64,000 bases of DNA from Shewanella electrodiphila (GTDB taxonomy: Bacteria > Pseudomonadota > Gammaproteobacteria > Enterobacterales > Shewanellaceae). Shown piece by piece: positions 26,807 through 35,426 of the stretch. Made by a program: the position numbers and the translations under genes. The notes beneath the pieces were generated by a model, which was not told where the DNA came from, did no database searches, and saw only the letters and a program-made list of their open reading frames with translations. The stretch covers positions 1 to 64,000 of the forward strand of contig NZ_JAKIKU010000016.1 of assembly GCF_023283985.1 (NCBI RefSeq), written 5' to 3'. Every line of letters begins with the position of its first letter. Position 1 is the stretch's first letter.

Positions 26807-26834
26807 AAAAAAGCCTGCAGGCTGCAGGCTTTTT
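26807..26834 (-). terminator. Terminator downstream of asd
   Basis: GCCTGCAG (26813-26820) pairs with CTGCAGGC (26822-26829), flanked by A and T runs. It lies 28 bp past the asd stop and separates asd from fimV. Confidence 0.85.
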
Positions 26835-26861
26835 AGTCTAAATAACTCTATTCATAGTAGA

Positions 26862-27878
26862 TTAGTAATAATCTCTAACAAGAACTTCAGCTATTTGAAC
26901 ACTGTTTAAAGCAGCACCTTTACGGATGTTATCGGCCGTAACCCATAAATTTATACCGTAATCGTGAGAAATATCTTTTCTCACTCGGCCAACGAATACT
27001 GGATCGGTACCTGCTGAGTCTGTCACTACTGTTGGGTAGTCTTCATCATTTTCAAATAAAACAATACCTTCAGCATCACGTAAAACAGCTTTAACTTCTT
27101 CAGCTTCAACAGGTTGGCGAGTTTCTAAATGCACAGCTTCAGAGTGTCCGTAGAACACAGGAACACGCACTGCCGTTGGGTTAACCACAATATCGTGATC
27201 GCCAAAAATCTTCTGTGTTTCCCACACCATTTTCATTTCTTCTTTGGTGTAGCCGTTTTCCATAAACACATCGATTTGCGGTAATACGTTAAATGCGATT
27301 TGCTTAGGATATACCTTATTTTCCGCAGGTAGACCTTGTAGTAACTTAGATGTTTGACCTGCTAACTCATCAATCGCTTGCTTACCAGAACCTGATACAG
27401 ATTGGTATGTTGCAACGTTAATACGTGAAATACCGAATGCATCATAAATAGGTTTTAGCGCCACTAACATTTGAATCGTCGAACAGTTAGGGTTAGCAAT
27501 AATGTTACGGTTACGGAAGTCAGCAATTGCTTGTGGGTTCACTTCAGGCACAACAAGTGGTACATCGATGTCGTAGCGGAAGTGCGATGTGTTATCAATC
27601 ACAACACAGCCATGCTCTGCCGCAATTGGTGCCCATTTAGCTGAGACATCACCACCAGCAGAGAAAAAGCCAATTTGTGCTTTGCTCCAATCGAACGTGT
27701 CCACATCAAGAATTTCTACTTGTTTTCCATTAAAGCTAACGGTATCGCCAGCACTTCGGCTGCTTGCTAATGGGTATAAGTTCGCGACTGGGAATTTTCG
27801 TTCTTCGAGGATCTCAATCATAGTTTGACCCACTGCACCCGACGCACCTAAAACAACAACATTAAATTCCTGTGACAT
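26862..27878 (-). CDS. asd: Aspartate-semialdehyde dehydrogenase
   Basis: The protein (338 residues) makes aspartate semialdehyde for Lys, Thr, Met and diaminopimelate synthesis. L-G-A-S-G-A-V-G-Q-T binds NADP, the catalytic Cys is in N-P-N-C-S-T-I-Q, and H-S-E-A-V-H plus R-K-G-A-A-L-N-S form the substrate site. E. coli has the paralogue usg at this position next to truA and pdxB. The catalytic Cys and His motifs are present here, so an active enzyme is expected. It follows pdxB by 2 bp. Confidence 0.93.
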   Translation of the reverse strand: MSQEFNVVVLGASGAVGQTMIEILEERKFPVANLYPLASSRSAGDTVSFNGKQVEILDVDTFDWSKAQIGFFSAGGDVSAKWAPIAAEHGCVVIDNTSHFRYDIDVPLVVPEVNPQAIADFRNRNIIANPNCSTIQMLVALKPIYDAFGISRINVATYQSVSGSGKQAIDELAGQTSKLLQGLPAENKVYPKQIAFNVLPQIDVFMENGYTKEEMKMVWETQKIFGDHDIVVNPTAVRVPVFYGHSEAVHLETRQPVEAEEVKAVLRDAEGIVLFENDEDYPTVVTDSAGTDPVFVGRVRKDISHDYGINLWVTADNIRKGAALNSVQIAEVLVRDYY

Positions 27879-27880
27879 AA

Positions 27881-29029
27881 TTAACGCTCGACTCCTGAAA
27901 AACCTAATTTAAGCATCCAATTTACCTCAGATTGCCCCGTGTTGACTAGCGACAATGCACTAAATTCACGTCTATGAGTGTGATTTTTTCTCATATGGTC
28001 AAACCCATGGTTATTAAGGAAGCTATTTCTAAACAAATAGTCATCATCATTGAGGTTATAGACCAATCTGGCAATATTAAGCAGCTGTGTTTCTGATAAC
28101 GCATCATTGATATCAAGCTTGCTAATACTAAAAGCAGGTAACAAGTTACTGACGCTTTTATCAACATCAATATTCATAATCTCGCACAGTTTTTGAAACA
28201 ACATATGCGTGCCTCGCGCTTTGCCTTCAAGGCTGTAGCCGGCAATATGTGGTGTGGCAAATTCAACTAAGGGCACGAGTTCAGGCATAGGGTTTGGCTC
28301 GCCCTCCCATACGTCTAGGACCAGTTTTAAATCAGCTCTTTGTTGCTTCACTTTTATCAAAGCGCGGTTATCGATAACTTCACCACGGCAGCAATTTAAC
28401 AGCCAAGTATTGGGTTTTAATTGGTTAAGGCGTGTTTCATCGAACATATACCATGTTTTATCTTCACCAACTCGTGTAATTGGCACATGAAGACTGATGA
28501 TATCGGCCTGCTCGATGATCGTATCAAGGGATACAAATTCACGGGTATTGCTGTTGCCAGTTTGCGTCTGCTCTCGCGCTAATACAGGATCGCAGAGTAA
28601 AACCTCAATGCCGTATGCTTTTAAACAATGTTCAAGAGCGGAGCCAGTATTGCCAGCACCCACAATGCCAACCACTTTGTTTTGTAATGGCTGCTTAAAT
28701 CGTTTAGCTAACTCAAGCATTGCAATAAAAGCAAATTCACCCACTGCGGTTGCGTTACAACCAGGCGCATTGGTAAAAGGAATATTTTGCTGCTGTAAAT
28801 AATCCAAGTCGATATGATCAGTACCGATAGTGGCACTACCGACAAATTTAAGCTGATTAGCTTGTGCTAACAGTTGCTGGTTCACTTTAGTGACAGAACG
28901 TACCAATAAAACGTCAACATCAACCAATTGTTCAGGCGTTAACTGACGACCATTAACACGGGTTATTTCGCCTAATTCGCCAAATAACGCTTCGACATAG
29001 GGCATATTCTCATCAGCAACAATCTTCAT
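27881..29029 (-). CDS. pdxB: Erythronate-4-phosphate dehydrogenase
   Basis: The protein has 382 residues and catalyses the second step of DXP-dependent pyridoxal phosphate synthesis. It has the D-isomer 2-hydroxyacid dehydrogenase layout: V-G-I-V-G-A-G-N-T-G-S NAD motif near 118, N-C-C-R-G-E-V-I-D-N-R near 236, and the H-I-A-G-Y-S-L-E-G-K-A catalytic His segment near 260. The dimerisation domain occupies the last 100 residues. pdxB and asd are separated by 2 bp and likely co-transcribed. Confidence 0.95.
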   Translation of the reverse strand: MKIVADENMPYVEALFGELGEITRVNGRQLTPEQLVDVDVLLVRSVTKVNQQLLAQANQLKFVGSATIGTDHIDLDYLQQQNIPFTNAPGCNATAVGEFAFIAMLELAKRFKQPLQNKVVGIVGAGNTGSALEHCLKAYGIEVLLCDPVLAREQTQTGNSNTREFVSLDTIIEQADIISLHVPITRVGEDKTWYMFDETRLNQLKPNTWLLNCCRGEVIDNRALIKVKQQRADLKLVLDVWEGEPNPMPELVPLVEFATPHIAGYSLEGKARGTHMLFQKLCEIMNIDVDKSVSNLLPAFSISKLDINDALSETQLLNIARLVYNLNDDDYLFRNSFLNNHGFDHMRKNHTHRREFSALSLVNTGQSEVNWMLKLGFSGVER

Positions 29030-29178
29030 ATTTGGGATTTACCATCATAAAACGACTTAATGGGCTTATTCTATCAAGTTATTAATGGCATTCGTTACCT
29101 ACAAAAACGAAATAATGTGTTTTGTTTATAAAAGCTTATGAATTGAGCAACATTTTTTTCATTTCTACTGGCCTAAAA

Positions 29179-29211
29179 ACAAAAAGCCTTTAACGTTTCC
29201 GTTAAAGGCTT
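29179..29211 (-). terminator. Terminator of fabB
   Basis: AAGCCTTTAACG (29184-29195) and CGTTAAAGGCTT (29200-29211) make a 12-bp stem with a 4-nt loop, followed on the minus strand by a T-rich run. It sits 35 bp past the fabB stop. Confidence 0.92.
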
Positions 29212-29245
29212 CAAATCTAATTTGGCATGAGCTCAAATAATAAGA

Positions 29246-30457
29246 CTATTTATATTTGCGCATCACTAACGTGGCGTTCGTGCCACCAAAACCAAAGCTA
29301 TTGCTCATCACAGTCGTTAGTTCAGCATCACGATATTCTGTGACTAATGGAATGCCAGCCGCTTTCTCATCCGGCGTATCAATATTGATACTTGGGGCGA
29401 TAAAGCTGTTTTCCATCATCATTAAGCTATAAATCGCTTCATGAACACCTGCAGCGCCTAAAGCATGGCCTGTCATTGATTTAGTTGAAGCAACTGGCGG
29501 CATGTTTTCAGGGAAAACTTCATGCAATGCTTCAAGTTCACGTACATCACCCACTGGGGTAGATGTACCGTGAGTATTGATATAATCAATTGGCGTATCA
29601 ACATCAGCTAAAGCCATTTGCATACAACGCACAGCGCCTTCACCAGATGGAGCTACCATATCGTAACCATCAGAAGATGCACCGTAACCAATAATTTCGG
29701 CATAGATTTTAGCGCCACGGGCTAATGCGTGTTCTAACTCTTCAACAACAACGATTCCGCCGCCGCCAGAGATAACAAATCCATCACGGTCTGCATCGTA
29801 TGTACGCGATGCTTTTTCTGGCGTGTCATTGTACTTAGTTGATAACGCGCCCATTGCATCAAACCCCATAGTCAGGGTCCAATCTAATTCTTCAGCACCA
29901 CCAGCAAATACCATATCTTGCTTACCCATTTGGATAAGTTCTGCCGCATGGCCGATACAGTGAGCTGATGTCGCACAAGCTGAACTGATTGAGTAGTTCA
30001 TGCCTTTAATTTTAAATGGCGTTGCTAAACATGCACTCGCCGTACTCGCCATAATGCGCGGTACAATATATGGACCTACACGTTTAACGCTTTTTTCGCG
30101 TAACGTATCTGCCGCTTGAACTTGGTTTTTAGAAGAAGCACCACCCGTGCCGACAACTAAACCCACACGATGATGAGAATATTGCTCTTCTGTTAAATTT
30201 GCATCACTGATTGCTTCTTGCATCGCAATGTATGCGTATGCTGCTGCATCACCCATAAAACGTAACGCTTTACGGTCAATGTGATCTGCTGGGTTTAATT
30301 TAATATCGCCCCACACATGACTGCGTAATTTCATTTCTTCGAATTGGTCAGAATGGGTAATACCACTGCGTCCAGCTTTTAGTGAATCTGTCACTTCTTG
30401 CTTGTTATTACCGATGCTTGAAACAACACCTAAACCTGTTATTACGACTCTTTTCAT
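29246..30457 (-). CDS. fabB: Beta-ketoacyl-ACP synthase I
   Basis: The protein (403 residues) condenses acyl-ACP with malonyl-ACP and is needed for unsaturated fatty acid elongation. The nucleophile Cys lies in S-S-A-C-A-T-S-A-H-C, and the two catalytic His are in N-T-H-G-T-S-T-P and M-T-G-H-A-L-G-A-A-G. The glycine-rich end F-G-F-G-G-T-N-A is intact. It diverges from mnmC, as in E. coli. The upstream gap contains a weak FadR-like half site (GTGGTCAG, about 30531-30538) and GTAC-containing palindromic sequence at about 30475-30489, both of uncertain meaning. Confidence 0.96.
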   Translation of the reverse strand: MKRVVITGLGVVSSIGNNKQEVTDSLKAGRSGITHSDQFEEMKLRSHVWGDIKLNPADHIDRKALRFMGDAAAYAYIAMQEAISDANLTEEQYSHHRVGLVVGTGGASSKNQVQAADTLREKSVKRVGPYIVPRIMASTASACLATPFKIKGMNYSISSACATSAHCIGHAAELIQMGKQDMVFAGGAEELDWTLTMGFDAMGALSTKYNDTPEKASRTYDADRDGFVISGGGGIVVVEELEHALARGAKIYAEIIGYGASSDGYDMVAPSGEGAVRCMQMALADVDTPIDYINTHGTSTPVGDVRELEALHEVFPENMPPVASTKSMTGHALGAAGVHEAIYSLMMMENSFIAPSINIDTPDEKAAGIPLVTEYRDAELTTVMSNSFGFGGTNATLVMRKYK

Positions 30458-30592
30458 TTTTTGCTATCCATTTTGTACGTGTCAGTACCTAATTTTGCTG
30501 CCGCAATGATATCCGCTTTAGACGAATAAAGTGGTCAGCTTTCAGTAAACATAGGTAAAATAATCTCAATAAAACCAATTTGAGTATGAGCT

Positions 30593-32755
30593 TTGACCCA
30601 ATTAACCACTGACTTCCCTATAGTTACCCGAGATTGTGCATCAATATCGGCCAATTTTCCAAGTAGTTACTGTCAAAACCCTGATTATGCAGCAAGCATA
30701 AGGCATTATTATGAAAGTGTCTTGTCTCATAAGCCAATCTCGAGCAAAACCCTGTGTATTGGGCAAATTGGGCTCGGAGTTGGTATGGAGGCCATGCTAC
30801 TTTGGCAATTATCTGAACAATTTAATCAAACAATACACTTAAATGTTTTTGAACATTATGGCTTAAATGCATTTGAGCTCGTTCAGTTAATGACGCTTGC
30901 TGATAGTGAAATCAGCCAATCATCACATTGCTTTCATCGCTATGCTCAGCTACTGCAAAATGCATGTATTGCTAATATAGATGGTTGTCAGCGACTCAGT
31001 TTCAATCGCGGTCAATTTATCATCGACTTATACTTTGGTGATTATGCCCGCAACGCTCAGAGCTTGCCATTCAGTCAGCAAGGTCAAATAAGCCATTGGC
31101 ATTGCTTACCTCATACGACTGAAGCGGCGTATTTTGATCAACACCTAACAGAAAAACTTTTCTGGCAAATGGGTCGAATAAGTCTAGATAATGCCAATGT
31201 TTACGCTTTTGATGCTAATGCAAACTCCAATAAACTAGCACCACTTACACGGCTCACAGGCTTTAATCTTGTTTCTAGCCCAGAAGCTATTAAGGCGAAT
31301 GAACAGACCAGAATGCTGCAAGAGATCCCTTTATGTGAGCGCAGAGCATTACGTCAGTCTTTGCAAAGTGAATATGCCTATTCACTGCCTTCAAGTGCTT
31401 TTGTCACAAACGACTTAACTGCGAGTGCTTTAGCTACAAGTGCTGTAACCGCAAGCTCAGATACAAACAATGTTAATGACTCAATTGCGATTATAGGCGG
31501 TGGCATTGCAGCAGCTCACCTTGCTTTGTCGCTGGCAGAGAAAGGAAAAAGTGTCACAATTTACTGTAAAGACAAAATACTGGCTGATGGCGCTTCAGGT
31601 AACAAACAAGGCGCAATTTACCCGCTGTTAACCCCAGATAACAGCTTAATGAGCCAGTACTTCCAACAGGCCTTTTTGTATAGTCGTCGCCGCTTGCAAG
31701 AACTCACCGCTGCAGGGCATCAAATCGACCATCAATTTTGTGGCGTACTGCAAACAGGCTTTGATGAAAGAAGCGACGCGAGATTAAATAAAATAATTGA
31801 TGGTCAAGATTGGCCAAGTGAAATTGCATTTGCCGTTAGCCCACTTCAAGCCAATAACATTGCCAAGATTCAAATCGACAAGCCAGCATTTTATTACCCA
31901 TTAGCAGGTTGGATTTGTCCCCATGAATTTGCAAATGCGGCAATTAAGCAAGCACAGCAGATTGCCGCAAGTAAAGGTAATGAGGTGGTGGTAAAGCTAA
32001 ATTGTGAGATTTCAGCATTAACTAAATCAGGAACGAATTGGCGATTAACCTCGACTGAGCATAATGAAGTAAGTAAGCAACATTATGAACATCCCGAAGT
32101 TGTTGCAGCATCTGGGGCCCAGTTAACGGAGTTTACACAAACCCGTGCACTTCAAGTCACTGGGTTTCGCGGCCAAGTGAGCCATATCCCGTCAAAAGGT
32201 AAACTGGCCGAATTAAAAACGGTGATTTGTGCTCATGGTTATCTCACCCCTGAAAATAATCAACATCATTGTGTAGGGGCAAGTTACGTCAAGTCACCTG
32301 AAAACCTTGATTACTGCCCTGATGAACAGTTAGAAAATGCCCAAAAAATGCAACATAGCTTTCCAGACAGAACATGGGTTAATGACATAGATGTTTCAGA
32401 TGAAAATGCAAGAGTCGGCGTGCGAATGGTCACCCGCGATCATTGCCCTATGATGGGATTAGCTCCGGATATAGATGCGATCTTCAAGCGCTATAATACT
32501 GAACCATTAAAAGACCATCAGCTTACCGTTACAAGCCGAAAATTTTGGCGGCATCAACCTGCACCATCTCATCAAGGCTTATATGTATTAGGCGGTTTAG
32601 GCTCAAGAGGGTTAAGTTCTGGGCCATTAGCTGCAGAAGCATTAGCATCTATTATTTGCGAGCAAACGCCTCCCATCAGTTACGATATGTTTGCCATGCT
32701 CAATCCAAATAGAATGTGGTTAAGAAAATTGCTTAAAGGCAAATCGCTAATCTAA
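30593..32755 (+). CDS. mnmC: MnmC, tRNA wobble-uridine modification enzyme with a degenerate methyltransferase half
   Basis: The product is 720 residues. The C-terminal FAD oxidase domain begins near residue 296 (A-I-I-G-G-G-I-A-A-A-H-L) and contains G-A-S-G-N-K-Q-G-A-I-Y-P-L-L and G-G-L-G-S-R-G-L. It converts cmnm5(s2)U34 to nm5(s2)U34. The N-terminal half aligns with the MnmC methyltransferase domain (L-G-V-G in the SAM loop, I-D-L-Y-F-G-D), but W-F-L-D-G-F-A-P is replaced by W-H-C-L-P-H-T-T and Y-V-F-L-G-G-N is absent. It starts at a TTG, because an in-frame TGA lies two codons upstream and the next ATG is far inside. Confidence 0.9.
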   Translation: MTQLTTDFPIVTRDCASISANFPSSYCQNPDYAASIRHYYESVLSHKPISSKTLCIGQIGLGVGMEAMLLWQLSEQFNQTIHLNVFEHYGLNAFELVQLMTLADSEISQSSHCFHRYAQLLQNACIANIDGCQRLSFNRGQFIIDLYFGDYARNAQSLPFSQQGQISHWHCLPHTTEAAYFDQHLTEKLFWQMGRISLDNANVYAFDANANSNKLAPLTRLTGFNLVSSPEAIKANEQTRMLQEIPLCERRALRQSLQSEYAYSLPSSAFVTNDLTASALATSAVTASSDTNNVNDSIAIIGGGIAAAHLALSLAEKGKSVTIYCKDKILADGASGNKQGAIYPLLTPDNSLMSQYFQQAFLYSRRRLQELTAAGHQIDHQFCGVLQTGFDERSDARLNKIIDGQDWPSEIAFAVSPLQANNIAKIQIDKPAFYYPLAGWICPHEFANAAIKQAQQIAASKGNEVVVKLNCEISALTKSGTNWRLTSTEHNEVSKQHYEHPEVVAASGAQLTEFTQTRALQVTGFRGQVSHIPSKGKLAELKTVICAHGYLTPENNQHHCVGASYVKSPENLDYCPDEQLENAQKMQHSFPDRTWVNDIDVSDENARVGVRMVTRDHCPMMGLAPDIDAIFKRYNTEPLKDHQLTVTSRKFWRHQPAPSHQGLYVLGGLGSRGLSSGPLAAEALASIICEQTPPISYDMFAMLNPNRMWLRKLLKGKSLI

Positions 32756-32785
32756 TCGATGGCGATTATTCCAAAGGAATGACAG

Positions 32786-33250
32786 ATGAGCACGAACAAT
32801 GAAAAGATACATCAAGCTTATTTAGGCGAGCTATACGGCATTGCCTTTTTTAGTTTACTGCAAAATGTTGAAGAAGATGAACGGCGAATAGAACTCTGGA
32901 AGAAACTGGTTGAAGTAGAAACTATCACTGCTGAGTTACTGTTATCTCACTTACTCAAGCAGACGGAGCGATTCAGCTTTCCTGTCGAAACCATGACACA
33001 AAAAGGCCATGATGACGCACAAAAATGGCTTGATTTGTCATGGACAGAATTACTGCAAACTTTGGTTAATTGGGTAATCCCTTACGAAGAAGAGTATCGT
33101 CAATGGGCAACAGATTGCACTGAGCATAATAAGATTTTTGATTTAATTGCAGCCCATGAAACCGCTATTCTAGATTGTTTCCGGGCTGAATTAGCACAAA
33201 AAAATGGCCAAGTAGAACTTGACCATTATATTAAGCAGCTTATTCATTAG
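32786..33250 (+). CDS. Conserved-type hypothetical helical protein
   Basis: The protein (154 residues) looks all-helical, with spaced Glu/His residues (E-L-Y-G near the start, L-V-E-V-E-T, A-A-H-E-T-A-I near 132). This is loosely reminiscent of ferritin-like bundles, but a metal site cannot be confirmed. AAGGAA lies about 7 nt before the ATG, and the gene follows mnmC by 30 bp, so it is probably co-transcribed. It occupies a place where E. coli has no equivalent gene. Confidence 0.68.
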   Translation: MSTNNEKIHQAYLGELYGIAFFSLLQNVEEDERRIELWKKLVEVETITAELLLSHLLKQTERFSFPVETMTQKGHDDAQKWLDLSWTELLQTLVNWVIPYEEEYRQWATDCTEHNKIFDLIAAHETAILDCFRAELAQKNGQVELDHYIKQLIH

Positions 33251-33272
33251 AGTGTGCTTAATTCATTAGCGA

Positions 33273-33308
33273 GCGCTTAGTTTATTAAACAGCATGTAGA
33301 CTAAGCGC
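33273..33308. terminator. Inverted repeat between convergent genes
   Basis: GCGCTTAGT (33273-33281) and ACTAAGCGC (33300-33308) flank an 18-nt loop, between the stops of the 154-residue gene and the RNA methyltransferase gene. There is no T run, so its terminator role is uncertain. Confidence 0.5.
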
Positions 33309-33328
33309 CTAGTTAGCTCAAATTAGTG

Positions 33329-33874
33329 CTATTTCTTCCACGTTTTGACTTTAGTGCGATTATTATTATCTCGACTTTCGCGGATCAGTTCATCATCCGC
33401 TGCGATTTGTGCACTTTTAGCCAGTCGATCATATAACAATACATTGACTGAGGCCGCTAAATTCATACATCCCACCGTTGGCACATAAACCACCTCATCT
33501 GCAGCATCAATAATTTGCTGCGGAATGGTGCCATCTTCAGGGCCAAAGATATAAAAAGCATCTGCAGGATGTTCAAATAACGGCAACGGTGTTGCGCCAA
33601 CCACTAAATCAACACAGATTATTTTAGCGTTTTTGGGGGCTTGTTCTAGCAACGATTCCACCCTTGTTAACGGGATCGTTTTGGCTGCATTTTTAGTATC
33701 AACATCATATTGTGCTTCACCTGAGCGAGCCGCCAATTCATAACGATTACCCGTATAAAATACCGCATTCGCTTGATAACAACCTGCTGCGCGCATAATC
33801 CCACCCACATTTACAGGTGTTTTAGGATTAACCAGCCCGATTGAAGCTGTTGATATATTCTTTTGTTCTGTCAT
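33329..33874 (-). CDS. SpoU/TrmH-family RNA 2'-O-methyltransferase
   Basis: The product is 181 residues from the ATG at 33872-33874. A longer frame start would overlap yfcL and adds a non-conserved N-terminus. The SPOUT knot motifs are N-V-G-G-I-M-R-A-A near 20, F-G-P-E-D-G near 110 and M-N-L-A-A-S-V-N-V-L-L-Y-D near 136. These bind SAM in the trefoil knot and include the motif 1 Arg. The target RNA cannot be decided. It is last in the operon running down from prmB. Confidence 0.85.
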   Translation of the reverse strand: MTEQKNISTASIGLVNPKTPVNVGGIMRAAGCYQANAVFYTGNRYELAARSGEAQYDVDTKNAAKTIPLTRVESLLEQAPKNAKIICVDLVVGATPLPLFEHPADAFYIFGPEDGTIPQQIIDAADEVVYVPTVGCMNLAASVNVLLYDRLAKSAQIAADDELIRESRDNNNRTKVKTWKK

Positions 33875-33894
33875 GCCAATTCGCTTACTAATGC

Positions 33895-34170
33895 TTATTT
33901 TATATCGCTGATGATTTGACGTAATTGTTGCCAAGCCCTTTGCACTAAAGCAAAGTCGGCAGCTTCTAATTCATCATCTGCCAATGCTAAACAATCGACC
34001 ATTTTGTCATCTAGGGCATCAATACCGCTAAGTTGTTCTTGTTCAAGCTGAGAAAAAACCACTGCAATATGACCCTGTAAGTAACCGCTGGCAAATAGCG
34101 CGTCATCATCACCATTGGCAACAGTGTGTTCAATCCAACCTTCTAAAGCTGCATCATACTTCTCTAACAT
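33895..34170 (-). CDS. yfcL: YfcL family protein
   Basis: This 91-residue acidic protein matches E. coli YfcL in length and in genomic place between mnmC and aroC. It carries the pattern G-Y-L-Q-G-H-I-A and C-L-A-L-A-D-D-E-L. Function is unknown. Its start is 3 bp from the stop of the NAD-kinase-like gene, indicating co-translation. Confidence 0.8.
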   Translation of the reverse strand: MLEKYDAALEGWIEHTVANGDDDALFASGYLQGHIAVVFSQLEQEQLSGIDALDDKMVDCLALADDELEAADFALVQRAWQQLRQIISDIK

Positions 34171-34173
34171 GGT

Positions 34174-35343
34174 CTAACTCTCCGATAAATCTGGGTTGGC
34201 AACTTGGTACATCACGTAATCGTGGTATCCAGTGGTAATTTTATAATAACCAGTAAGTGCACTATCTAATTCAGGGTCGCCACTATCCACAATTAATGGC
34301 CGTCCTTCAAGTGCTTTTAGCTTAGTTTTTGTTGCTAAGATAATAATATTGTCTTTTCCGACCTGCTTAATCAGCTCTGGCGAGAGTTGCTGATTACCAC
34401 GGCCAAGAATATGCCCCTGACCGCCAATTAAGGTAATGACTAACTTCGTCGGTTTATTAGTCGTCAATTCAAGTAACTGTTTAGCGGTGACATCAGCAGC
34501 AACCACTTGCTCATTCTGGATAACATCCACACCCAATAATGTGTTGTCTAGATTAAGCTCTTCCATTAACGCAGCAACCGTTGAGCCACTGCCAATGATA
34601 TAAAGCTCATCTTCCATTTGATTAATAACATCAGCAGCGATATCAGCAAGCACTAACTCGTCGACCTCTTTACCGCCCATTTTAACTGCTTGAATATAAC
34701 GTGGCTCGGCAGGTACTAGCATTTCACCAAAGCGTTTCGCTTTAACTGTGCCTTGCCTAAATGCTTGCTCATCGATATCCATCACATCAGCCGTCATCAA
34801 GCTCACTAACTCGCCTTTAAGTAGCATATTGACTACCACACCAGCAGCATGCGGGGTTATCGCGTATACGCCAGAGTGAATCTTCACTCCAGCTGGCACG
34901 CCAAGTACAGGTAAAGCGTCATCAACTACGGCAAAAATATCTCGCGCAGTACCGTCGCCACCGGCGAAAAGTAATAAATCGAGTGACTCGTTCATTAACG
35001 CTTCTACTGTGAGTTGTGTATCTCGAGCGTGAGTAAGTTGATGATGTTGTGGTTGCTTATCTGGCGTCAAAGTCTCATTTGGCGCAGTCGAATGCACACA
35101 GGTAACTGTAAACCCCATTTTCTGCGCGAGGTTTTGGCCCATATCACCGGATGCGGTAATGATATCAATTTGATCTTTAAACGGCTCAATTACGGCTAAT
35201 GCTTGTTCCATTCTTAAGTTAGCTTTTGGCTCTGCGCCCTTTTCAATTGCCAATTGCGCCACATTATCAGAACCTTTGAGGCCTACACTGCCTCCTAATC
35301 CTGCTAATGGGTTAATAATCAAACCTAATCGAAAACGCTTCAC
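34174..35343 (-). CDS. ATP-NAD kinase family protein (COG3199 type)
   Basis: The protein is 389 residues from a GTG at 35341-35343, chosen because GAGGA is 9 nt upstream while the alternative TTG directly abuts it. L-F-A-G-G-D-G-T-A-R-D is the GGDG nucleotide-kinase motif; G-V-P-A-G-V-K-I-H-S-G-V-Y-A and G-S-G-S-T follow. The family is related to NAD kinases but is longer and has an unknown substrate, with NAD or a related nucleotide most likely. It sits in the prmB-aroC-MFS-yfcL operon. Confidence 0.82.
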   Translation of the reverse strand: MKRFRLGLIINPLAGLGGSVGLKGSDNVAQLAIEKGAEPKANLRMEQALAVIEPFKDQIDIITASGDMGQNLAQKMGFTVTCVHSTAPNETLTPDKQPQHHQLTHARDTQLTVEALMNESLDLLLFAGGDGTARDIFAVVDDALPVLGVPAGVKIHSGVYAITPHAAGVVVNMLLKGELVSLMTADVMDIDEQAFRQGTVKAKRFGEMLVPAEPRYIQAVKMGGKEVDELVLADIAADVINQMEDELYIIGSGSTVAALMEELNLDNTLLGVDVIQNEQVVAADVTAKQLLELTTNKPTKLVITLIGGQGHILGRGNQQLSPELIKQVGKDNIIILATKTKLKALEGRPLIVDSGDPELDSALTGYYKITTGYHDYVMYQVANPDLSES

Positions 35344-35426
35344 TGCAATCAATCCTCTTTCACTTTTCTAATGAATTTTAACAATGCTAGTTAAGTTAAT
35401 CTTATTCATGGGCAATATGTTATGTA

